Source of the DNA: Martinezella lusitana
Lineage (GTDB): Bacteria > Pseudomonadota > Alphaproteobacteria > Rhizobiales > Rhizobiaceae
Direction of reading: 5' to 3'
Length of the DNA stretch: 64,000 nucleotides
NCBI RefSeq assembly: GCF_016901135.1
Contig: NZ_JAFEVL010000073.1
Location: forward strand, 1-64,000
Both the position numbers and the translations under genes were made by a program. Numbering within the stretch: position 1 is the first letter of the stretch; each line of letters starts with the position of its first letter. A model generated the notes under the pieces. The model was given only the letters and a program-made list of their open reading frames with translations, made no database searches and was not told the DNA's origin. Of the stretch, positions 34,528 to 42,345 are shown piece after piece.

Positions 34528-34965
34528 TTAATTTGGCGGCGGGGGCTGCGTTCTGGTCGCCGCAATCCTTTCCACGCATTCGAGCACGCTGGCCGGAACC
34601 GGCAGGGCGCGGATCTCCTCCATCGAGTACCAGCCGATGGCGGCGGCATCGTCGGCCGCCTCTGCTATCGCGTCCTTGTCGGCATCGACGAGGAAGACCG
34701 ACAGCAGGAAATGGCTCGTCAGCGTTCCGTCCGCCGAATGGGAGCGCAGATCATAGGTTTCGAACAGGCGGGGGTTGCGCGCCGTTATGCCTGTCTCTTC
34801 CTTGAACTCGCGGAGCGCCGCATCCGCCGGCGTTTCGCCGTCTTCGGCCCTGCCGCCCGGAAAAGCATACATGTCGGCAGATGGCGGATTGCTGCGCAGG
34901 ACAAGCAGGAATCGGCCGTCGCGTTCGAGGATGGCGGAGGAGGCGGGCCGGGGAAAGGAAGTCAT
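34528..34965 (-). CDS. Nudix hydrolase
   Basis: 145 residues. The complete Nudix box spans residues 38-60 with Gly38, Glu44, Arg52, Glu53, Glu56, Glu57 and Gly59 in the expected spacing. It hydrolyses a nucleoside diphosphate linked to another group with Mg2+; the substrate is not evident. The N-terminal strand (SSAILERDGRFLLVLRS) is normal. Separated by 76 bases from the TIGR02301 gene, with which it could be cotranscribed. Confidence 0.9.
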   Translation of the reverse strand: MTSFPRPASSAILERDGRFLLVLRSNPPSADMYAFPGGRAEDGETPADAALREFKEETGITARNPRLFETYDLRSHSADGTLTSHFLLSVFLVDADKDAIAEAADDAAAIGWYSMEEIRALPVPASVLECVERIAATRTQPPPPN

Positions 34966-35098
34966 GGGATCGTTTCATATTCGCATGATGAGACGTCTAC
35001 ACCTCTACAGGAATCGAGCCTTGCTGTCCTCCGGGAAAGCCCTTTAATTCGCTGCCGATAGGGACGGCGATTCGTATGCGCCGAATGTGCGGGCGACC

Positions 35099-35425
35099 AT
35101 GGCGATGATCTACGGACTGTATGCTCTCGCGGCCTTGGCCGAAATTGCCGGCTGCTTCGCCTTCTGGGCATGGCTCCGGCTGGCAAAGCCGATCTGGTGG
35201 CTTGCGCCGGGTCTTGTGTCGCTGGCACTCTTTGCATGGCTGCTGGCATTGGTGCCGAGCGAAGCCGCCGGGCGTACCTTCGCCGCCTATGGCGGCGTCT
35301 ATATCGTTGCTTCCATCCTGTGGCTCTGGCTGGCGGAGGGGCGGCTGCCGGACCGCTGGGATATCTCCGGCGCTGCCATCTGCCTTGCCGGTGCAGCGAT
35401 CATTCTCTTCGGTCCACGCGGCTGA
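35099..35425 (+). CDS. YnfA/UPF0060-family membrane protein
   Basis: 108 residues from ATG 35099. Four predicted membrane spans with the UPF0060 hallmarks: ALAALAEIAGCFAFWAWLR, RTFAAYGGVYI and the LPDRWDISGA segment before the last span. These are small inner-membrane proteins related to the small multidrug-resistance fold; function unproven. The next gene starts 43 bases later. Confidence 0.88.
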   Translation: MAMIYGLYALAALAEIAGCFAFWAWLRLAKPIWWLAPGLVSLALFAWLLALVPSEAAGRTFAAYGGVYIVASILWLWLAEGRLPDRWDISGAAICLAGAAIILFGPRG

Positions 35426-35468
35426 CCTTCTGCTTGACCCGGCTCTTTCCGGATGCAAAACAAGCTCC

Positions 35469-36233
35469 ATGTGCGGACGCTTTGCCTTGACATCGACGGC
35501 AGACTACGTGGGCGAGGCGCTGGGCGTCTTGCTGCGCGAAGACTTTCCCGCGCGTTACAATATCGCCCCGACACAGCCGATCCTCGTCGTCATATCCGGT
35601 GAAAGGCAGCAACCGGGCAGCAACCTGCCGGATCGTCGCGCCCTCTTGGTGCGCTGGGGCTTCATGCCCGGCTGGGTGAAAGATCCGAAGGAATTTCCGC
35701 TTCTGATCAATGCGCGCGCCGAAACGGCGATCGGCAAGGCATCCTTCCGCGCCGCCATGCGCCACCGCCGGATCCTTGTTCCCGCTTCAGGCTTTTATGA
35801 ATGGCATCGCCCGTCCAAGGAAAGCGGTGAGAAACCGCAAGCCTATTGGATACGGCCACGCGGGGGCGGCGTCATCGCCTTTGCCGGGCTGATGGAAACC
35901 TGGTCGTCGGCCGACGGCTCGGAGGTGGATACCGGTGCCATTCTGACGACCGCGGCAAACAGCGCCATGCGCCCGATCCACGATCGCATGCCCGTCGTCA
36001 TCAAGCCGGAGGATTTTGCCCGCTGGCTCGATTGCAAGACGCAGGAGCCGCGAGATGTCGTCGATCTGATGACACCGGTTCAGGAGGATTTTTTCGAAGC
36101 TATTCCGGTTTCGGATCGGGTCAACAAGGTCGCCAACATGGGGCCGGACTTGCAAACGCCGGTAACGGTCGAGCCCGTCAAAAAGTCGCCGAAGAAAACG
36201 GATCCCGAGGATGGCCAGCTAAGCCTTCTTTGA
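35469..36233 (+). CDS. SRAP (YedK/HMCES-like) abasic-site DNA-protein crosslinker
   Basis: 254 residues from ATG 35469, chosen because the catalytic Cys must be residue 2 after Met removal: MCGRFALT. Other family residues follow: NIAPTQP near 31, NARAET at 81-86, Glu111 in GFYEW, and His in PIHDRMP. SRAP proteins form covalent links with abasic sites in single-stranded DNA to protect forks. The family is often near SOS genes; here it follows a YnfA gene. Confidence 0.94.
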   Translation: MCGRFALTSTADYVGEALGVLLREDFPARYNIAPTQPILVVISGERQQPGSNLPDRRALLVRWGFMPGWVKDPKEFPLLINARAETAIGKASFRAAMRHRRILVPASGFYEWHRPSKESGEKPQAYWIRPRGGGVIAFAGLMETWSSADGSEVDTGAILTTAANSAMRPIHDRMPVVIKPEDFARWLDCKTQEPRDVVDLMTPVQEDFFEAIPVSDRVNKVANMGPDLQTPVTVEPVKKSPKKTDPEDGQLSLL

Positions 36234-36266
36234 TCGGCCGCCATTCGGCGACCGGCGTCGGGATAT

Positions 36267-36304
36267 ATCGCCGGGCCATGGCTGTTTGGCAGCCGGCCGG
36301 CGAT
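36267..36304. terminator. Nested palindrome between convergent genes
   Basis: Outer arms ATCGCCGG (36267-36274) / CCGGCGAT (36297-36304) and inner GGCTG / CAGCC. It lies between the SRAP stop (36233) and the convergent small-gene stop (36313), so it probably ends transcription from either side, although T-runs are short. Confidence 0.45.
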
Positions 36305-36312
36305 GATCGGCC

Positions 36313-36453
36313 TTAGGCGATTTTCTTCTTGAGAGGCTTGGTCTTCAGCATCAGATGGGCCGCAAGAACGGCTTTCAGGCCGAGCGGCCGATAAAGCTTG
36401 CTGGGATCGATCTTTGCCTGCGGTTGTGCCGCTTCGTCTATCTTCTGCGTCAT
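36313..36453 (-). CDS. 46-residue basic protein of unknown function
   Basis: Start ATG 36453 with GAGGAG 7 bases upstream. Sequence MTQKIDEAAQPQAKIDPSKL then a short hydrophobic/basic C-terminal half ending KPLKKKIA. The codon pattern and site are good, so it is likely real, but no family is recognised. Confidence 0.5.
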   Translation of the reverse strand: MTQKIDEAAQPQAKIDPSKLYRPLGLKAVLAAHLMLKTKPLKKKIA

Positions 36454-36780
36454 GATTAACTCCTCACCAATGCTCCCCCGGAGCATTTTCCGATTCACTG
36501 CCGTGCATCGCTGTCTCGTCGCAAATCATGACAAATCGAAGGCGTTTGCCAATCAGGTTTTGTAAACAATGACCACATTTCGAGAGATTAGCATCGAATC
36601 TTCGTGTGAAATCCATCCTGATGAGATGCTAATATTCCGTTAAAAGGCCCGGCTGCACGAACCCCCAATACAGCCCGGTGGCCATCCTGGCTCTCTTGAT
36701 TGCTAAGGGGAGCTTACAAGCTTGCGGTTGCACACGATGGCGTCACGGGAGCGCCGACCTCAGGGTGCTTCGCGTGCCGG
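36454..36780. other. 327-base gap between small gene and pssA stop
   Basis: No supported ORF. It contains an inverted repeat ATTAGCATC (36587-36595) / GATGCTAAT (36625-36633), spaced 29 bases, and an AT-richer stretch 36540-36650. Could hold the small gene's promoter or a small RNA; not assignable. Confidence 0.3.
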
Positions 36781-37641
36781 CTAGATATGCCGGCCGATAT
36801 CGTCGTTGGAATCGTCGACGTCGGGGTCGCCCGGTCCGTTGATGGTATAGGTGCCGTATTTCTTTGCCCAGGAGCGCGCACCGAGCGGCAGGGACAGCAG
36901 GTAGACGATGACGGTCACGACCATGACATGCCATGTATAGCTCATCAGCAGCGCCACATAGACGACAAGGGCGAGCATGATCGGCAATACGAGATCGCGC
37001 CGGATGCGGCTGCCTTCCGTCTTGCCGGACCAGACGGGCAGGCGGCTGACCAGCAGAAAGCCGATGAGCACGGTGTAGGCGGCGCCCCAATAGGCGAAAG
37101 TCCTGTCCGGCGTCAGCCCGAGGAAGCCGAGATAGACCGGCAGCAGCACCAGCATGGCGCCGGCAGGCGCGGGCACGCCGACGAAATATTCCGATTGCCA
37201 GGACGCCTTGTGTTCGCGCTCGGTCATGACGTTGAAGCGAGCGAGCCGCAAGGCGGCGGCGATGGCGTAGATCAAGGCGGCGATCCAGCCGAGCGAGTGC
37301 GCCTGATCGAGCAGAAAGACATAGACGACGAGCGCCGGCGCGACACCGAAATTGACGATATCGGCCAGCGAATCCATCTGTGCGCCGAATTTCGAAGTGG
37401 CCTTCATCAGCCGCGCCACACGCCCGTCCACGCCGTCGAGGAAAGCCGCGACCAGCACGGCGACCACGGCAAGCTCGTAGCGATTTTCAAAAGCGAGGCG
37501 GATACCTGTCAGTCCCGCGCAGATCGCCAGCACGGTGATCATGTTCGGCACGATCAGCCGCAGCGGGATCTCCCGCAGGCGCGGCCCACGCGCTTCGTCA
37601 TTGGGTCCATGCGGCTCGAAAGGCGGAAAAGGCGTCTTCAT
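36781..37641 (-). CDS. pssA: CDP-diacylglycerol-serine O-phosphatidyltransferase
   Basis: 286 residues. The CDP-alcohol phosphotransferase motif is complete: Asp72, Gly73, Ala76, Arg77, Gly86, Asp90 and Asp94 in the expected spacing. Several membrane spans follow and the C-terminal tail is acidic. It makes phosphatidylserine from CDP-diacylglycerol and serine. It lies 20 bases after psd, forming the two-step route to phosphatidylethanolamine. Confidence 0.95.
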   Translation of the reverse strand: MKTPFPPFEPHGPNDEARGPRLREIPLRLIVPNMITVLAICAGLTGIRLAFENRYELAVVAVLVAAFLDGVDGRVARLMKATSKFGAQMDSLADIVNFGVAPALVVYVFLLDQAHSLGWIAALIYAIAAALRLARFNVMTEREHKASWQSEYFVGVPAPAGAMLVLLPVYLGFLGLTPDRTFAYWGAAYTVLIGFLLVSRLPVWSGKTEGSRIRRDLVLPIMLALVVYVALLMSYTWHVMVVTVIVYLLSLPLGARSWAKKYGTYTINGPGDPDVDDSNDDIGRHI

Positions 37642-37661
37642 CTCGTTCGTTTCTCTGGGGC

Positions 37662-38360
37662 TCAGCTGCGACGGCTAACGGTCGGGCCCTTCGGCGAGCC
37701 GAATTCGGCAATCACGGTTTCGCCGGCGATGGCCCTCTGGCCGACGGCAACGCGCGACGAAGCACCCTCGGGCAGGAAGACGTCGAGACGCGAGCCGAAG
37801 CGGATCAGGCCGATGCGCTCGCCGGCGTCCAGCGGCTCGTTCGGGTTCACGAAGCAAAGGATGCGCCGAGCGACGAGGCCGGCGATCTGCACCACGCCGA
37901 TCTCGCCGTGCTTCGTTTCGATGACGAGGCCGTTGCGCTCGTTCTGCTCGCTGGCCTTGTCCAGTTCCGCATTGAGGAAGCTGCCCTGGCGATAGGCGAT
38001 GTTGGTGATGCGGCCGCGCATCGGCGAGCGGTTCACATGGCAATCGAAGACGTTCATGAAGATCGAGACGCGCAGCATCGGCTCGGTGCCGAGATTGAGC
38101 TCAGCCGGCGGCGTGACCATCTGCACGCCGGAAACCTTGCCGTCGGCCGGCGATACGGCGAGGTCGTCGTCCTGCGGCGTCATCCGCTCGGGATCACGGA
38201 AGAAATAGGCGCACCAGAGCGTCAGGATCAGGCCGATCCAGAAGAGCGGCTTGAAGATCCAGCCGAGCACCAGCGACGCGACGAAGAAACCTGCAACGAA
38301 GGGATAGCCTTCCTTATGCACCGGAACGATGACGTTGCGCACGCTGTTCAACAAGCTCAT
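37662..38360 (-). CDS. psd: Phosphatidylserine decarboxylase (proenzyme)
   Basis: 232 residues, the short form. Self-cleavage is expected between Gly189 and Ser190 in IRFGSRLDVF, giving the pyruvoyl group. His in FDCHVNRSP (108) and DGKVSG (73-78) match the family. N-terminal membrane segments at about 20-55. It decarboxylates phosphatidylserine to phosphatidylethanolamine, a major rhizobial lipid. Cotranscribed with pssA. Confidence 0.95.
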   Translation of the reverse strand: MSLLNSVRNVIVPVHKEGYPFVAGFFVASLVLGWIFKPLFWIGLILTLWCAYFFRDPERMTPQDDDLAVSPADGKVSGVQMVTPPAELNLGTEPMLRVSIFMNVFDCHVNRSPMRGRITNIAYRQGSFLNAELDKASEQNERNGLVIETKHGEIGVVQIAGLVARRILCFVNPNEPLDAGERIGLIRFGSRLDVFLPEGASSRVAVGQRAIAGETVIAEFGSPKGPTVSRRS

Positions 38361-38562
38361 CTACGGCCTACTCCGTTAAGGGCACCCTCGCGAAAACCGA
38401 ACCCCGGTTGCCGAACGAGACGATGCCGGTCAAAAGATGAGAACAAGATAAGCGGTCTTGCTCTGATTACCAGTCGACGGTGACTACAGGCAAACGCCGT
38501 CATGAGCAATGCTCTCGCACGCTCGCCCCCAGCGCAATCCCGTTCTCTTCTGCGGCATCCGC

Positions 38563-39105
38563 TTACCTGGCGTTTTCCAGATCCGCCCTCGCAAAGACAG
38601 GAAGGACGGAAAGTTGCGGAAGACCCTGGATTGCCGGCGCGCCGTCCCCACGCCAGATGGCGCAGACGACGGCAAGGATGTATGCCTGCTCGCCAAGCGC
38701 CAGGTGATAGGCGTCTTTCACTGCGCCGCCGGTCGTAATCACATCCTCGATGAAAGTGACGCGGCGACCCGAAACATCCTGTCCCTCGATTGCCCGGCAT
38801 GTCCCATAGGTCTTCGCTTCCTTGCGAACAAACGCTGCGGGGAGGCCGGTCTCAAGCGAGATTGCTGTTACAAGCGGGATGCCGCCCAGTTCCAGGCCTG
38901 CCAGAATCGCGGTTTCGGCCGGGATTAGCTCAGCCATGGCGCGGGCCAGCGGCTTTAGAAGCGAAGGCGTGCCTTCGAAGCGATATTTGTCGAAATATCG
39001 GCTGGAGATCTGACCCGAACGGAGTTTGAATTCACCCTGCAAGGTTGCCACTTCGGCAATGCGCCGCGCGAGCTCGTCTTTCGTATAAGTCACCCCATCC
39101 ACCAT
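38563..39105 (-). CDS. pyrE: Orotate phosphoribosyltransferase
   Basis: 180 residues from ATG 39105 (GGGAGG precedes it; ATG 39120 also possible). PRPP-binding loop EDVITTGG at 120-127 and the orotate-region KEAKTYG at 95-101. It makes OMP from orotate and PRPP in pyrimidine synthesis. The gene is separated from psd by about 200 bases, so the transcripts may be independent. Confidence 0.93.
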   Translation of the reverse strand: MVDGVTYTKDELARRIAEVATLQGEFKLRSGQISSRYFDKYRFEGTPSLLKPLARAMAELIPAETAILAGLELGGIPLVTAISLETGLPAAFVRKEAKTYGTCRAIEGQDVSGRRVTFIEDVITTGGAVKDAYHLALGEQAYILAVVCAIWRGDGAPAIQGLPQLSVLPVFARADLENAR

Positions 39106-39239
39106 AATCAAACCTCCCATGTCGCAAAGCTTCTCGCGTATACGCGCGAAATCATCCGACCGTAAACCGCATAATTTTAGCGGTCGTGGCGCGAAGTGCT
39201 GTTGGCGGGAAGGGGCGAGTGTCTGCCAGGCTCGGTATG

Positions 39240-39277
39240 CGCAAAAGGCAAGCCGCCGGAGACGATCCGGCGGCTTG
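39240..39277 (-). terminator. Terminator of the acid phosphatase gene
   Basis: Perfect 12-base inverted repeat (39249-39260 / 39266-39277; CAAGCCGCCGGA and TCCGGCGGCTTG) with a 5-base loop; read on the minus strand it is followed by CCTTTTG. It lies about 30 bases past the phosphatase stop. Confidence 0.8.
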
Positions 39278-39306
39278 TGGATGCGAATGCTGTCGTGGAG
39301 TAGGGA

Positions 39307-40005
39307 TCAGAGGCCGAGAGCGGCGCGTAGTTCCGCCTTGGCGCCTTCGTATTCGCTCTTGTAGTCATCATGCGTCATGATGGTTTCGGCGATGACGGTG
39401 CCGGCGATGCGGCCGGCTTCGATGTCCGTTGCATAGTGAATGCCGCCGACGACGCGGTTATGGCCGTATTCCCAGGCGCGGGCCATGATGACGGGACGCT
39501 TCTCCGGCACCATGTTCGAGAGCACGATGCCCATCAGCGTGCCGAGCGTCGTGTGGCCGGACGGATAGGAGCCGGACTTCGAGAGCGGAACGATCGGCTT
39601 CACGAGATCGCTGTAGAGATGCGGCCGCGGGCGCTTCCAGACATCCTTTGCCGGATCGACGACGGCGCCTTCCGTCTCGACGATGCGATCGAAGAACGCG
39701 GAGAACTTCGGCAGGTTTTCCTTGGTGAACTTCGGGTTGTCGATGACATCGGAGAAGCGCCAGACATTCTCTTCCGCATCGGCCACGGCGCGTGCCGCCA
39801 TTTCCGGTGTGCGGGTAACCTGGATGGTCAGGATTTCGCCCAGCTCGGCCTTCATCTGCGCCGAATCATTGGCAGGCGGCGGCGGCAGCAGATTGAGGAG
39901 ATTGATCTCCTTGGCATCTGCGAACGGCTTGGCATCCTCGGCGAAAACCGGCGAGGAGATACCGACAACAAGCAACAGTGTTAAAGCTTTGGCAAAATTA
40001 CGCAT
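39307..40005 (-). CDS. Class A acid phosphatase (PAP2 fold), exported
   Basis: 232 residues with a signal peptide (MRNFAKALTLLLVVGISSPV, then FAE). PAP2-type phosphatase motifs: KRPRPH at 124-129, GSYPSGHT at 145-152 (the class A signature) and GHNRVVGGIHYATD at 181-194. A periplasmic nonspecific phosphatase. Promoter region is upstream of 40005. Confidence 0.93.
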   Translation of the reverse strand: MRNFAKALTLLLVVGISSPVFAEDAKPFADAKEINLLNLLPPPPANDSAQMKAELGEILTIQVTRTPEMAARAVADAEENVWRFSDVIDNPKFTKENLPKFSAFFDRIVETEGAVVDPAKDVWKRPRPHLYSDLVKPIVPLSKSGSYPSGHTTLGTLMGIVLSNMVPEKRPVIMARAWEYGHNRVVGGIHYATDIEAGRIAGTVIAETIMTHDDYKSEYEGAKAELRAALGL

Positions 40006-40141
40006 TTGGGGCTCCCTTTAAAATGAGACCCGTACCTAGCAAGCTGTCATCTCAACCTCGTGACAGTTGTCCGTGCGTAACCTCTCTGCACGATGTTTCT
40101 TGTGACGATCCAGCTGAGACGTGGTGATCCAGCGCCTCCAC

Positions 40142-42028
40142 TCAGTTTGCCGGCGCCAGTCGGTTGACGACGCCCAGATCGTCGTTTTCGCGCACCTGCT
40201 TCAGATGCTCCTCTGCCTGCGTGGCCTCGCGTTGACGGCTCCACATGGAAGCATAGAGCCCATTCTGGGAGAGCAGGTCCGCATGCGTGCCGCGCTCGGC
40301 GATCACGCCGCTTTTCAGCACGATGATCTCGTCAGCACCGATCACGGTCGAAAGGCGATGGGCGATGACCAGCGTGGTGCGGTTCTTGGAAACGACATCG
40401 AGCGCCGCCTGGATCTCGCGCTCGGTCGTCGTGTCCAGCGCCGAGGTCGCCTCGTCGAGGATCAGAACCGGCGGTGCTTTCAGAACGGTACGGGCAATCG
40501 CGACGCGCTGCTTCTCTCCGCCTGATAGTTTGAGACCGCGCTCTCCGACCTTCGTTTCGAAGCCTTCGGGCAGATGGCGGATGAAATCGCCGATCTGGGC
40601 AATCTCCGTCGCCGCCGCCACCTCCGCGTCGCTGGCGCCCGGCCGGCCGTAGCGGATGTTGTAGGCGATGGTGTCGTTGAAGAGCACCGTATCCTGCGGC
40701 ACCATGCCGATCACCTTGCGCAGGCTCTTCTGCGTCACCGTGCGCAGGTCCTGGCCATCGATGGTGATCGTGCCGCCCTGCACGTCGTAGAAGCGGTAGA
40801 GAAGGCGCGACAGGGTCGATTTTCCCGCGCCCGACGGACCGACCACGGCGACTGTCTTGCCGGCGGGCACATCGAAAGAAATGCCCTTGAGGATCGGCCG
40901 GGCAGCATCGTATGCGAAATGCACGTCCTTGAAGGAGATGGCGCCGTTGCCGATGACCAGGTCCTTTGCGTCGTCAGCGTCTGTCACCTCGGGCTTGACC
41001 TCCAGCAGGTCGAACATCTCCTCGATGTCAGTCAGTCCCTGGCGGATTTCGCGGTACACGAAACCGATGAAATTCAACGGCACGGAAAGCTGCAGCAGCA
41101 TGGCATTGATGAAGACGAAGTCGCCGACGGTCTGATGCCCGTTGAGAACGGACCAGCCGGAGATCACCATCATGACCGTCGAGCCGAGGCCGAAGATCAC
41201 GCCCTGGCCGAAGTTCAGCCAGCCGAGCGATGTCCAGACGCCGGTCGCGGCCTTTTCATACTTCGCCATCGACTGATCGAAACGCCTGGCCTCCATCTCC
41301 TCGTTGCCGAAATACTTGACCGTCTCGAAGTTCAGAAGCGAATCGATCGCCTTCGTATTGGCGTCGGTGTCGCTGTCGTTCATCGTGCGGCGGATGGAAA
41401 TGCGCCAATCGCTCGCCTTGACGGTGAACCAGATATAGAGCCAGACCGTGACTGCCGTCACGGCGAGATAGGAAAAGCCGTAGCCGCGCCAGAAGATGAT
41501 GGCGGTCATCAGGAATTCGATGAATGTCGGAAAGGTATTGAGGATGGTGAACCGGACGATGGTCTCGATGCCCTTGGTGCCGCGCTCGATGACGCGCGAA
41601 AGGCCGCCTGTCTTGCGCTCCAGATGGAAGCGCAGCGACAGCTCGTGTATGTGCACGAAGGTCCGGTAGGCGAGCTGGCGAACCGCATACTGGCCGACGC
41701 TTGCAAACATCGCGTCGCGAAGCTGGTTGAGGCCGAGCTGGATGAGGCGCGTAACGTTCGTGGCGATGATCAGGGCGATGGCGCCGACCATGAAGGCCGG
41801 CAGGATGCCCTGCATGTCGAGCTTGCCGTTCAAGGCGTCGACGGACCATTTGAAGAAATAGGGAACCAGCAGCAGGAAGAATTTCGAGACCAACAGGAAG
41901 ACGGTCGCCCAGACGACGCGCATCTTCAGATCCATGCGGCCGGCCGGCCACATGTAGGGCCAGAGATTAACGATCGTATTCAATGGATTGCTGGAATCCG
42001 CCGATATGGTTTTCTTGCGGTCTGCCAT
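40142..42028 (-). CDS. Atm1-like ABC exporter, half-transporter
   Basis: 628 residues from ATG 42028 (MADRKKT). Six membrane segments are followed by the nucleotide-binding domain: Walker A GPSGAGKST, signature LSGGEKQRVAIAR, Walker B ILDEATSALD. The sequence and the neighbouring lipid genes match the Atm1/HMT1-type heterodimer-independent exporters of alphaproteobacteria, thought to export glutathione-linked or Fe-S-related compounds. The C-terminus is KQVRENDDLGVVNRL. A long intergenic region with a RIME element lies upstream. Confidence 0.9.
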   Translation of the reverse strand: MADRKKTISADSSNPLNTIVNLWPYMWPAGRMDLKMRVVWATVFLLVSKFFLLLVPYFFKWSVDALNGKLDMQGILPAFMVGAIALIIATNVTRLIQLGLNQLRDAMFASVGQYAVRQLAYRTFVHIHELSLRFHLERKTGGLSRVIERGTKGIETIVRFTILNTFPTFIEFLMTAIIFWRGYGFSYLAVTAVTVWLYIWFTVKASDWRISIRRTMNDSDTDANTKAIDSLLNFETVKYFGNEEMEARRFDQSMAKYEKAATGVWTSLGWLNFGQGVIFGLGSTVMMVISGWSVLNGHQTVGDFVFINAMLLQLSVPLNFIGFVYREIRQGLTDIEEMFDLLEVKPEVTDADDAKDLVIGNGAISFKDVHFAYDAARPILKGISFDVPAGKTVAVVGPSGAGKSTLSRLLYRFYDVQGGTITIDGQDLRTVTQKSLRKVIGMVPQDTVLFNDTIAYNIRYGRPGASDAEVAAATEIAQIGDFIRHLPEGFETKVGERGLKLSGGEKQRVAIARTVLKAPPVLILDEATSALDTTTEREIQAALDVVSKNRTTLVIAHRLSTVIGADEIIVLKSGVIAERGTHADLLSQNGLYASMWSRQREATQAEEHLKQVRENDDLGVVNRLAPAN

Positions 42029-42240
42029 GTCCGTCTCCGGCGAATAATCGAGGCAGCCGGACGTCGACGACCACTGGGGTAGCCCGGCTGGGATTGCCTT
42101 CGCATGCAAAAGCGCGGCCGTCACGCGAAGGCGATGAGGGTCGCGCGACGCTTATACTATTTTTATGCTGCGTAAAAGCATCGGCCAGGCGTTGAAGGCG
42201 CCTGGCCGATGCATGACGTTGTCGAGAGAGGTACGGGTAG

Positions 42241-42345
42241 CCTAGAGCGGCTAGGCGTTTCACGGAATCGCCTAGCCGCTCTAGGCTATTGTTTTTACGC
42301 AATTCCGGACGGAAAACCGCTACGCACTTTTCCTGGAATTGCTCT
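42241..42345. repeat. RIME-like intergenic mosaic repeat, copy 1
   Basis: Two modules. First, a perfect 17-base inverted repeat (42241-42257 / 42269-42285; arms begin CCTAGAGCGGC) with an 11-base loop. Second, 42299-42345 contains GGACGGAAAACCGCTACGCA, reaching the stop codon of the LysM gene at 42344. The second module matches the copy at 58034-58078 in inverted orientation. The sequence agrees with my memory of Rhizobium intergenic mosaic elements. The rest of 42029-42240 holds no gene. Confidence 0.75.
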
